Both the position numbers and the translations under genes were made by a program. From assembly GCA_900100475.1 (NCBI GenBank), contig FMTU01000006.1, positions 62,001-126,000 on the forward strand: 64,000 nucleotides of DNA, given 5' to 3'. This DNA is from Sphingobium faniae. GTDB lineage: Bacteria; Pseudomonadota; Alphaproteobacteria; Sphingomonadales; Sphingomonadaceae. This document shows, one piece after another, positions 10,893 through 18,117 of the stretch. Within the stretch, counting starts at the first letter, position 1. Each line of letters begins with the position of its first letter. A model generated the notes under the pieces. That model ran no database searches and was not told the origin of the DNA. It saw only the letters and a program-made list of their open reading frames with translations.

Positions 10893-11303
10893 TCATCCTA
10901 TCCCATGGGTACGGCCCGCCAGCTCCTTGAGCGAGGTCGGGCGGCTCAGCCGCTCCAGGATCGGCAAGGCGGCCGCCGGGCGAGCATAATGGCTGCGGGC
11001 AAGGCGGGCGAGAGCGGGGTAGCGCCGCGCGAGCCCGGGCGACAGAAACACCATGGCGGCATCCGCCGCCATCAACGAAAGCGAGTCGCCTTCGATCACG
11101 TCGCGATAGACCACGCCCGGAATATCCAGCGGCATCTGCCCCACCAGCGGATCGAGCGCGGCATCGACCTCGAAAGGCGAAATGCCGTTCAGCAGCAGCA
11201 TGATGCAGCCGCGCTGGCTGGCGCGATAGGCGAGTTCGAGCAGCCGGTCGGGCAGCGACCCGTCCGGCTGGCGCGCGATTTCGAGTATGATGAGGCTGTG
11301 CAT
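10893..11303 (-). CDS. Hypothetical protein of unknown function
   Basis: A 136-residue protein starting MHSLIILEIARQPDG at ATG 11303, with AAGGAG seven nucleotides upstream; a Met at 11330 with its own GGAAGGG is an alternative. No signal peptide or membrane segment is evident. The sequence is a plausible alpha/beta protein (CIMLLLNGISPFEVDAALDPLVGQ) with an Arg/Ala/Leu-rich second half. I do not recognise the family. It is divergent from the sensor kinase at 11445 and lies 118 bp upstream of the carbamoyltransferase gene in the same direction, so it may be the first gene of that transcript. Confidence 0.65.
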   Translation of the reverse strand: MHSLIILEIARQPDGSLPDRLLELAYRASQRGCIMLLLNGISPFEVDAALDPLVGQMPLDIPGVVYRDVIEGDSLSLMAADAAMVFLSPGLARRYPALARLARSHYARPAAALPILERLSRPTSLKELAGRTHGIG

Positions 11304-11444
11304 CGCCTGCTCCTTTTCGCTGGGCGGCATTACATACCCTTCCGGCCGGCGGCGGTAGACGCTCAAAGGGATGAGTCTATCCGGAATCGCAATTGGCGCG
11401 ATGGCGGCGGCTGTTATTCTCCTGCCGCAAAGAAGGTGGGCAGC

Positions 11445-13109
11445 GTGCAGGACAGTCTCAAGCGACAGACAGCGGAGCGCGATGAATTTCCCACGGCCAG
11501 GGTCGCCGCCAGGCCGGCCAATCTGCTGCTTTCCGTCGATCCCCAGACGTTGATCGGCGTGGCGCGGCTGATTACCGCCGTCTTCGCGCTGCTGGCCATC
11601 TATCTCGATCCGACCAAGCCCGCCTATCTGACGACCGAAACGCGGGCCACCCTGGTGCTATACCTGCTTTTTTCCGTCGCCCTCACGATATGGCCCATGC
11701 GGCAGCGGCTCGACCATCCGGTCCATCTGCTCAGCCACGGCATAGATCTGGTCGTGATCGGCGGCCTGGCGCTGATCACCGACGAATTGAGCAGCCCGTT
11801 CTGCGCCTTCCTGCCGTTCATCCTGCTGGTGACGACCGTGCGCTGGGGCCTTCTGGGCGCTGTTGTGGGAGCGATCGCGCTGGAAGGCGTGCTGCTGCTG
11901 GTAGGCTGGCCGGATCTCGACGATGGAGAGTCGGAACTCAATATCCTCATCATGCGGTCCGCCTATTTCCTCGTCGCCGCGATCATGCTGGGCTATTTCG
12001 GCGCGTCGCGCGACCTCAGCCGCAGCAGGCTGGAACGTCTGGCGGCATGGCCGAACCTGCCTTCGGCCGACACCCACATCTGGTTGGGGTCGCTGCTGCG
12101 GCACGCCGCGAATGTGCTGGGCGATCCGCAACTGATCGTGTTCTGGCAGGATCAGGAAAAGACCACCGGCATGGTGGCGATCTGGCGCAAGGGCCATCTT
12201 GAGATCGCGGAAGTGTCCGACACCGCCTTGTGGTCGGCGATCGACGCGGAACTGCTGCAACCGGCCGATGCGACCGCGGCGTTCCGGCGCATATTGCACC
12301 TGTTCGCCCGTTCGCCCTGCGCGCCCCCCTGCCTGAAACCGGCCGCACGGTTGCGCCGGGCCTATTCGGCGCCCGTTTCCGGTATTCGCTACCGGGGGGA
12401 ACTCTTCGTCATCAATCCCACCTGCTATCTGGAAGAAGGCGCTTCGCTCACCGCGATCATCGCCGCCCGCGTGACGTCCGAGCTGGAGCGGCTGGCGTTG
12501 ATGGGGGACATCGCCCAATCGGCGCGGACGGAAGAGCGGGCGCGGCTTGCTCGCGATCTGCACGACAGCATTCTTCAGGACCTGACCGCCGCGAGCCTCC
12601 GGCTGAAAGCGACGATGGCGCATGTTCCCGAACAGGCCAAGGCGGGCCTTGCGCTGGTCAACGCCGTCATCCTCGACCAGCAGCGCCGGGTGCGGCACTA
12701 TGTCGAGAATGTGCAACTGGCCAAAGAGGATGGTTCGCTCGAAACCACGCTCCGCAATTGCGCGGCTTCGCTGCGTCAGCAGTGGAATTGCGACATCCAT
12801 GTCGAGGTGGAACCACAACAGCTCGTCCTGCCGGGGACGATGACGCTGGAAATCTCGAAACTGCTGGCGGAAGCGACCGCCAACGCGGTCCGGCATGGCG
12901 GGGCGACACAGCTCGAACTGGAGGCCGCGCTGGAGCAAAAGGCGCTTCAGCTTCGGATCGTCGATAATGGCGCAGGCATGGCGGATACGCCGCCTGCAAC
13001 CTGCCGTCCGCCCGGTTCCATAGCGGCGCGGGTCGCCGACCTTCATGGCGAGTTCGCGATCACCCGTACCGCGCCGGGCCTGGCCATGCTGATCCAACTG
13101 CCGGTGTAG
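11445..13109 (+). CDS. NarL-type membrane sensor histidine kinase
   Basis: A 554-residue protein. The likely start is GTG 11445, seven bases after AAGGTG; reading further upstream gives sequence unlike a protein. Five or so membrane segments occupy about residues 30-190. A cytosolic region of about 150 residues follows, possibly GAF-like. Then comes the dimerisation/phosphoacceptor box ARLARDLHDSILQDLTAA (His near 373), followed by a HATPase_c domain with NAVRHGG near 480 and DNGAGM near 507. This is the HisKA_3 layout that phosphorylates LuxR-type response regulators. The gene for such a regulator starts 11 bp downstream. Signal unknown. Confidence 0.9.
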   Translation: MQDSLKRQTAERDEFPTARVAARPANLLLSVDPQTLIGVARLITAVFALLAIYLDPTKPAYLTTETRATLVLYLLFSVALTIWPMRQRLDHPVHLLSHGIDLVVIGGLALITDELSSPFCAFLPFILLVTTVRWGLLGAVVGAIALEGVLLLVGWPDLDDGESELNILIMRSAYFLVAAIMLGYFGASRDLSRSRLERLAAWPNLPSADTHIWLGSLLRHAANVLGDPQLIVFWQDQEKTTGMVAIWRKGHLEIAEVSDTALWSAIDAELLQPADATAAFRRILHLFARSPCAPPCLKPAARLRRAYSAPVSGIRYRGELFVINPTCYLEEGASLTAIIAARVTSELERLALMGDIAQSARTEERARLARDLHDSILQDLTAASLRLKATMAHVPEQAKAGLALVNAVILDQQRRVRHYVENVQLAKEDGSLETTLRNCAASLRQQWNCDIHVEVEPQQLVLPGTMTLEISKLLAEATANAVRHGGATQLELEAALEQKALQLRIVDNGAGMADTPPATCRPPGSIAARVADLHGEFAITRTAPGLAMLIQLPV

Positions 13110-13120
13110 GGAGATTGTTA

Positions 13121-13741
13121 ATGTGCGGCGTTGTCCTGTCCGACGACCATCCCCTGCTGCTGCGGGGGCTGTGCGATCTGCTGGAGCTTGAGCCAGACTT
13201 CACGGTGGTGGGGGCCAGCACGTCGGGACATGAGGCGCTTGCCTTGCTGAAGGACGACCGGGCCGACATCGGGGTCATCGACGTCTCCATGCCCGATCTG
13301 GGCGGCATGGACATATTGCGGGCCGTGGCCGAAGCGCCGGTCGACGTCAGGATCATCTTTCTGACGGCCACGATCACGGGGTCGCAGATTTCAGAAGCGC
13401 TGGAACTGGGCGTGGCGGGTCTGCTGCTCAAGGAAAGCGCGCCGGAGGCCCTGATCGTCTGCCTGCGCGAAGTGGCCGCCGGGCGGCGCTGGCTGCCGCC
13501 CGAACTGGTGGCGAAGGCCGCAACGGCCCTGCCCGCGCCCAGGGAGCGCGCGGGCGCCTGCGCGATGCTCACCCGTCGCGAAATGGAAATCGCGGAACTG
13601 GTCTGTCGCGGCTATTCGAACAAGATGATCGCGCGCGAGCTGGGATCATCGGCGGGAACGATCAAGATCCATCTCCAGAACATCTATCAGAAACTGCAGA
13701 TCGCCAATCGTACGGCCCTTGCGTCACTGGTCCTCAACTAG
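13121..13741 (+). CDS. LuxR/NarL-family response regulator
   Basis: A 206-residue protein from ATG 13121, six bases after AGGGAGA; TTG 13115 is the only longer option. It has a canonical receiver domain: acidic pair in SDDHPLLLRG, phospho-acceptor Asp54 in VIDVSMPD, and the conserved Lys in LLLKESAP. A LuxR-type helix-turn-helix follows at about residues 145-206 (LTRREMEIAELVCRGYSNK...). The gene is 11 bp after the sensor kinase and is its evident partner. It contrasts with the two degenerate-receiver LuxR proteins at 14085 and 38999. Confidence 0.93.
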   Translation: MCGVVLSDDHPLLLRGLCDLLELEPDFTVVGASTSGHEALALLKDDRADIGVIDVSMPDLGGMDILRAVAEAPVDVRIIFLTATITGSQISEALELGVAGLLLKESAPEALIVCLREVAAGRRWLPPELVAKAATALPAPRERAGACAMLTRREMEIAELVCRGYSNKMIARELGSSAGTIKIHLQNIYQKLQIANRTALASLVLN

Positions 13742-14084
13742 GGTCAGGCCGCGCCGCCCATATATGATTCCAAAAGGATATTTATTCTCATTTGGTGCGA
13801 AAATAATGGCTGGAGACAGATGCCGATTCGTAACGCCGGCCTGTCGAATTCCCTCTTCGGCCGCCATCATGCCGCCCTGACTCTGGAAGTAAGCTATTGA
13901 CCTGTCCTAACAATCATCAAGATTTTGATTTGTTTCGGAAACGTTCCATTAATCATCGTTAAGGGACTTGTGACAAGCCCCATATGTGTTACTCTCGCGG
14001 CACATAACAGGGTTGCCTCGGTCAAACTAAATTTACCTTTCAACTCATCGCGGTAAACCGTGATGCTGAACGGAGTGACGGAGG
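13742..14084 (+). other. 343-bp non-coding region upstream of LuxR-type regulator
   Basis: This stretch is notably AT-rich for the window, for example 13761-13810 and 13910-14050, and has no credible ORF. It must contain the promoter of the regulator gene at 14085. I see no single convincing sigma-70 pair; the clearest structure is the inverted repeat at 14046-14065. Confidence 0.5.
14046..14065. promoter_or_regulatory. Inverted repeat just upstream of LuxR-type regulator
   Basis: Half-sites CATCGCGGT and ACCGTGATG are separated by AA, with one mismatch across the dyad. The repeat ends 19 bp before the ATG at 14085. It could be an operator, for example for autoregulation, or a hairpin in the 5' leader. 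Confidence 0.4.
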
Positions 14085-14879
14085 ATGACGACAGCTTCCA
14101 AAGTAGTACTTATTGGGCGTAGTTCCATTATCAGGGAGGGACTTCGATGCTTGCTTGCCGAACAGAATCGGCAGGTCATATTTTCCGGTTTCAGTCTTGA
14201 AGATCTCCAGAAGGCGAATGTTGCCGCCTCGGATTTTCTGCTCCTTCTGATCGAAGACAAAAGGTCGGAATGGGATGGGGATGCGCTGGAGGCCATTCAT
14301 CGACAGTATCCGGCGGGGCGGATCACCATTCTCGCCAATGAATTTGATTTCTCCGCGATGCTCGAAGCGTTCCGGGTGGGCGTGGAAGGCTATCTTACCA
14401 AGGACGTCCCCTGGGAAAGATTGATCGGCTATCTCGACCTTATCACGTTGGGAGAGAAGATTTTTCCGTCCCAACTGGCGCAAAAGCTGATCGACCGGAG
14501 TTCCACCTACGATCATGTTCCCAATGCGGCCACGATCGATTCCGCCAACATCTCCGCGCGGGAGTTGGAGATTCTCCGGCGGCTGATTGCCGGATTGCCC
14601 AACAAGGTCATTTCACGGCAGCTCTCCATCAGCGAGGCGACCGTAAAGGTCCACGTAAAGGCGGTGCTCCGCAAGCTGCGCGTCACCAACCGCACACAGG
14701 CGGCCATCTGGGCGGCGACACAGGGCTTGCAGGGCATGGGCATGGATGGCGAATTGACAGCGCCCATCACGGCCACGCCCAAAATCGGCGGCCAGGCGCC
14801 TGCCAGCACGCCTGTCTATCAGACCAATGCGATGGCAGGTGGCGGAAGAATGGCCGAGGCGCAACTCGCCCACGCCTGA
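14085..14879 (+). CDS. LuxR-type regulator with degenerate receiver domain
   Basis: A 264-residue protein from ATG 14085. Residues about 6-125 have a receiver-like fold pattern, but the acidic pair is replaced by GRSS (VVLIGRSSIIREGL) and the phospho-Asp region reads FLLLLIEDKRSE. The conserved Lys is in YLTKDVP. A LuxR helix-turn-helix follows (ISARELEILRRLIAGLPNK...VKVHVKAVLRKLRVTNRTQAAIWA, about residues 148-210), then a low-complexity tail. It is clearly paralogous to the regulator at 38999: both have REGL, a FDF motif and PSQLA, and nearly the same recognition helix. It sits at the left edge of the EPS genes and probably regulates them. Phosphorylation by a standard kinase looks unlikely. 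Confidence 0.87.
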   Translation: MTTASKVVLIGRSSIIREGLRCLLAEQNRQVIFSGFSLEDLQKANVAASDFLLLLIEDKRSEWDGDALEAIHRQYPAGRITILANEFDFSAMLEAFRVGVEGYLTKDVPWERLIGYLDLITLGEKIFPSQLAQKLIDRSSTYDHVPNAATIDSANISARELEILRRLIAGLPNKVISRQLSISEATVKVHVKAVLRKLRVTNRTQAAIWAATQGLQGMGMDGELTAPITATPKIGGQAPASTPVYQTNAMAGGGRMAEAQLAHA

Positions 14880-14884
14880 CGATG

Positions 14885-14927
14885 TTCGCCGCCGGCAATG
14901 GGCGAAAACTTCACAGTCGGCGGCGAA
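14885..14927 (+). terminator. Possible terminator hairpin after LuxR-type regulator
   Basis: TTCGCCGCC and GGCGGCGAA form a perfect 9-bp stem with a 25-nt loop, starting six bases after the stop codon. A weak T-containing tail (TCAGTCATTTATC) follows. The loop is long, so this is tentative. Confidence 0.4.
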
Positions 14928-15095
14928 TCAGTCATTTATCGCAAAAATAGCGAAATTTTCGAATATCCCGACGCGGCGACCATATCGGCCGCGGAAGGAT
15001 TGTTACGCCCGGCAGATGTTTCCGCAGCGGTCGGGAATAGCCAATATGTGTAGCTTTCCCTGCTCCTTTTGAACAGGCGCCGGAGAAAATGTGCA

Positions 15096-16487
15096 ATGGA
15101 CGGGGCGGGGCCGTCCCTCCATTCTGCTGCGAAATCAAGGCCAAGCCAAGCTGGAGCACCGCGCGTGCAGACGAGTCACCATCCAGCGGCCAGATATGCT
15201 GCCCCCGCGCGCCGCCCATCCGGCGCCAGCCGGAATGCATCGCAGCTCTGGTCGAACGAACTTCAGAAATGGGAATTCTTCCTGTTGCAGGGCGCGGTTT
15301 TCTTCGCGCCCTATATTTCCTTTCGTCACCCCGCCATTTACATCACCATCAGCGACGTCATGTTTGCGGGCGCCTTCTGCCTGCGCCTTGCCACCGGGCG
15401 GATGATGCCGCCCTTCGCCAATCTGACATGGCTGTGGCTGCTGGGGCTCTTCATGCTGACCGGCGGTCTTTTCTTCAGCACCATGTTCCATGGCGACATG
15501 GCGCGCTGCCTGATCTTGATCGCGCAATATTGCTTCGCCTATCTGGTCGTGCCGCTGGTCCTGCTTCGCCGCCCCGAAGATCAGGTGATCCGCCTCATCA
15601 AATGCGGCATCTGGGGCATGGTCATCATGTGCGCGATCGGCATCGCGATCTATATGACGGGCTGGTACAGCATGTCCCGCGGTCAAATGGCGGTGATTAC
15701 CGGCAGCAGGCGCCTCGCCGGTTTCGTCGACAATCCCAACGCCATGGCGGTGCTGACCGTCATGACGTTGCCGCTGGTCTGGTTCCTGCTGCTGTCGCGG
15801 CAGTTGCGCCCCTCGATCGCCTTGCTGTGCCTCGGCCTGCTGATCTACGGCGTCATCCTGACCAGTTCCAACACCGGCCTATACAGCATGATCGCTGCGA
15901 CGCTGATCTTCTTTGGAGGGCGGCGCAATTTCAAGACGTTGCTGGTGGTGGCGGCGCTGGGAGCCGCCGCCCTGACCTTCGGGCAGGACTATATGCCGCA
16001 GAAATTTCAGGAACGCGTACTGGGCGCGATCAATTCGGGCGATATTTCCGGGGCGGGCACGTTTGAGGACCGGCAGGAACTGAACATCGAAGCGCTCACC
16101 CTCGCCGATGACAACCTCATCCTCGGCATGGGGGCGGACCAATATCGTGTCGTCAGCCAATATGGGCACCCGGTCCATAATCTCTATCTGCTGCTGCTGA
16201 ACGAGGGAGGCGGCCTTTCGCTGCTGGGCTATCTCGTGATTTTGGGCGTCCCGATACTGGCGGGCATCTTCGCCTGGCGGCTGCCCTATGGGAAACTCAT
16301 ATTCCTGACGATCTTCACGACGGTGATCGTGTTCGCCAACGCCATCATGGGCGTGCCGCATGTCTATGGGCGCGCATGGTTCCTGTTCATCTTCCTGGCG
16401 GTAAGCCCGGCCCTCATCTCCTACGGCGTCGTCGCGCCGCGATGGGGCAAGGCAGCGGGCGGCCCGATGCCGTCATCCAGATTCTAG
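15096..16487 (+). CDS. O-antigen ligase/polymerase family protein (Wzy-like)
   Basis: A 463-residue inner-membrane protein from ATG 15096, with CGGAG upstream. An Arg/Ser/Pro-rich N-terminus of about 60 residues precedes roughly eleven hydrophobic segments. A large loop around the Wzy_C region (DDNLILGMGADQYRVVSQYGHPVHNLYLLLLNEGG) is typical: the HN...LL pattern is shared by WaaL ligases and Wzy polymerases. In an EPS locus with Wzx, Wzz and Wza it most probably polymerises repeat units on the periplasmic side. The flippase gene follows within 15 bp, so the two are co-transcribed. Confidence 0.85.
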   Translation: MDGAGPSLHSAAKSRPSQAGAPRVQTSHHPAARYAAPARRPSGASRNASQLWSNELQKWEFFLLQGAVFFAPYISFRHPAIYITISDVMFAGAFCLRLATGRMMPPFANLTWLWLLGLFMLTGGLFFSTMFHGDMARCLILIAQYCFAYLVVPLVLLRRPEDQVIRLIKCGIWGMVIMCAIGIAIYMTGWYSMSRGQMAVITGSRRLAGFVDNPNAMAVLTVMTLPLVWFLLLSRQLRPSIALLCLGLLIYGVILTSSNTGLYSMIAATLIFFGGRRNFKTLLVVAALGAAALTFGQDYMPQKFQERVLGAINSGDISGAGTFEDRQELNIEALTLADDNLILGMGADQYRVVSQYGHPVHNLYLLLLNEGGGLSLLGYLVILGVPILAGIFAWRLPYGKLIFLTIFTTVIVFANAIMGVPHVYGRAWFLFIFLAVSPALISYGVVAPRWGKAAGGPMPSSRF

Positions 16488-16501
16488 AGGATTTTCGCGC
16501 C

Positions 16502-17836
16502 ATGGGGATGATCGCTTCCGTGCTGAGCACCCCGATGGGTCGCCGGCTGGTCAATATCGGCCACATGCTGACGGGCAATTTCGTCAATGCGGGCGTGATG
16601 CTGGTCGCCGTGGCGCTGGCCGCGCGCGGACTGGGGCCGGAATTGTGGGGGTCCATGGTGCTGATCCTTGCCCTGGCCAGCACGATCGAACGGCTGGTCA
16701 AGTTCGAATCCTGGCAGCCGCTGATCAAGTTCGCCGCCGAGGAAGAGGTCGAGGCCGATCCCGTGCGGATGGCCCGGCTTTACGGCTATGGTGTGCTGCT
16801 GGACATCAGCACGGCGGCGCTTTCGGCCTTCCTGCTGGTCGCGATCGCAGCGGTGCTGGGGCCGGTTTTCGGGGTCAAGGGCATTCCGCTGAATGCGACC
16901 GCGATCTATTCCCTGACGATGCTGACCAAGGTGATCGGCGCGCCGGGAGCCGCCTTGCGGCTGGACGGCCGGTTCGCGACGGTGGCCTATTCCCAGATCC
17001 TGTCGAACATCCTGCGCGTGATTCTGGCCGCCCTTTGCCTCTGGCTGGAAGCCGGCATCATCGGCTTCATACTGGCATGGACCGTGGCGGAAATATCCTA
17101 CAGCGCCCTTTATGTCTGGCTGGGCTGCCAGTCGCTGAAACGGCAAGGCGTCCCTTTCCCGCTCAGCGTGCCGTTGAAAGGGTTGAAGCGGGATTTCCCC
17201 GATTTCCTGTCCTTCGCCTGGTCGACCAACCTGTCCACGGCGCTCCGCACCCTGACCCATGAAGCCGATGAGCTGGTGGTCGGCGCAATCGCAGGGCAAG
17301 GGGCTGCGGGCATGTATAATCTCGCCAAGAGGATCGCGAAGCTGGGGCAGCAGATCGCCGGGCAGGTCCAGACGGTGCTCTATCCCGAACTGGCCCGCAT
17401 GTGGCGCCGTGGCGACCGGGAAGTGTTTCGCGGCACCATCTTCAACACGCAAATGCTGCTGAGCGGGACCGGCGCGGCTATCGTCGTGCTCACATGGTTT
17501 TTCGGGGAATGGCTGCTCCGCATCGGGCCGGGCGCGCAATATGTCGCCGCTTTCCCGCTGCTGATGAGCCAGGTGATCGCGGTTCTGTTCATCATGCACT
17601 CAGCCCCGGCGCGCAGCGCCCTGCTGTCGATGGGACAGCCGCAGCTTGTGCTGCATGTCTTCGCGCTCAGCACCGTCGTGTTTTATATGGTCGCGATTCC
17701 GGGGCTGTTCTATTTCGGACCGATGGGCGCCAGCGTGGCGCATATCGTGCTGGCCGTGGTGACAGCGGTGCTGCTCGATCTGGGATGGGTATATCGCAGC
17801 CAACCGGAAATGCCTTCGGCAGCGGCGGCGGAATAG
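16502..17836 (+). CDS. Polysaccharide repeat-unit flippase (Wzx-like)
   Basis: A 444-residue polytopic protein from ATG 16502; a second Met at 16508 is possible. It has about twelve to fourteen hydrophobic segments. The features FVNAGVMLVAVALAARGLGPELWG near the N-terminus and the central ADELVVGAIAGQGAAGMYNLAKR match the MATE/Wzx polysaccharide-transport superfamily. The protein would move undecaprenyl-linked repeat units across the inner membrane to the polymerase encoded just upstream. It is convergent with the Wzz/BY-kinase gene that ends at 18118; the 281 bp between them show no clear terminator. Confidence 0.88.
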   Translation: MGMIASVLSTPMGRRLVNIGHMLTGNFVNAGVMLVAVALAARGLGPELWGSMVLILALASTIERLVKFESWQPLIKFAAEEEVEADPVRMARLYGYGVLLDISTAALSAFLLVAIAAVLGPVFGVKGIPLNATAIYSLTMLTKVIGAPGAALRLDGRFATVAYSQILSNILRVILAALCLWLEAGIIGFILAWTVAEISYSALYVWLGCQSLKRQGVPFPLSVPLKGLKRDFPDFLSFAWSTNLSTALRTLTHEADELVVGAIAGQGAAGMYNLAKRIAKLGQQIAGQVQTVLYPELARMWRRGDREVFRGTIFNTQMLLSGTGAAIVVLTWFFGEWLLRIGPGAQYVAAFPLLMSQVIAVLFIMHSAPARSALLSMGQPQLVLHVFALSTVVFYMVAIPGLFYFGPMGASVAHIVLAVVTAVLLDLGWVYRSQPEMPSAAAAE

Positions 17837-18117
17837 CGCGGTTCCGATGTTGAGCATTGGCAGGCCATGGCCGGTCAATTGACGATCTCCCGAAGCCGGC
17901 GCACCGTTAACCGATAGGGGAAGTCCTGAATTTCCTCTCTGGCTACCCCCGGCCCTCCGCGACATCGGAAGGCAGAAATACCTCGCCGGTCTCTTTCCCC
18001 GGAAAGCCCCATGAGAGCAACGCACCGTACTCCTGCACAGGCAGGCGCACGATGCGCTTAAGCGATATGGCAAGGAATCAGGCCGAGCGAGTCACGTCAG
18101 ATTTCACGCAGCGCGCT

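Noticed and set aside
9008..10930. 640-residue open frame on the plus strand
   Set aside because: It is antisense to the carbamoyltransferase gene, whose domain motifs are clear; the antisense product has no recognisable motif.
10761..11444. N-terminal extension of the sensor kinase frame
   Set aside because: The sequence is Arg/His/Gln-rich, covers the divergent small gene and its promoter, and lacks a start with a ribosome site; the GTG at 11445 fits better.
17837..18117. Terminator or small RNA between the flippase and Wzz/BY-kinase genes
   Set aside because: Only short weak dyads such as TTTCCCCGGAAA are present; no stem with a T-run and no conserved-looking structure could be recognised.
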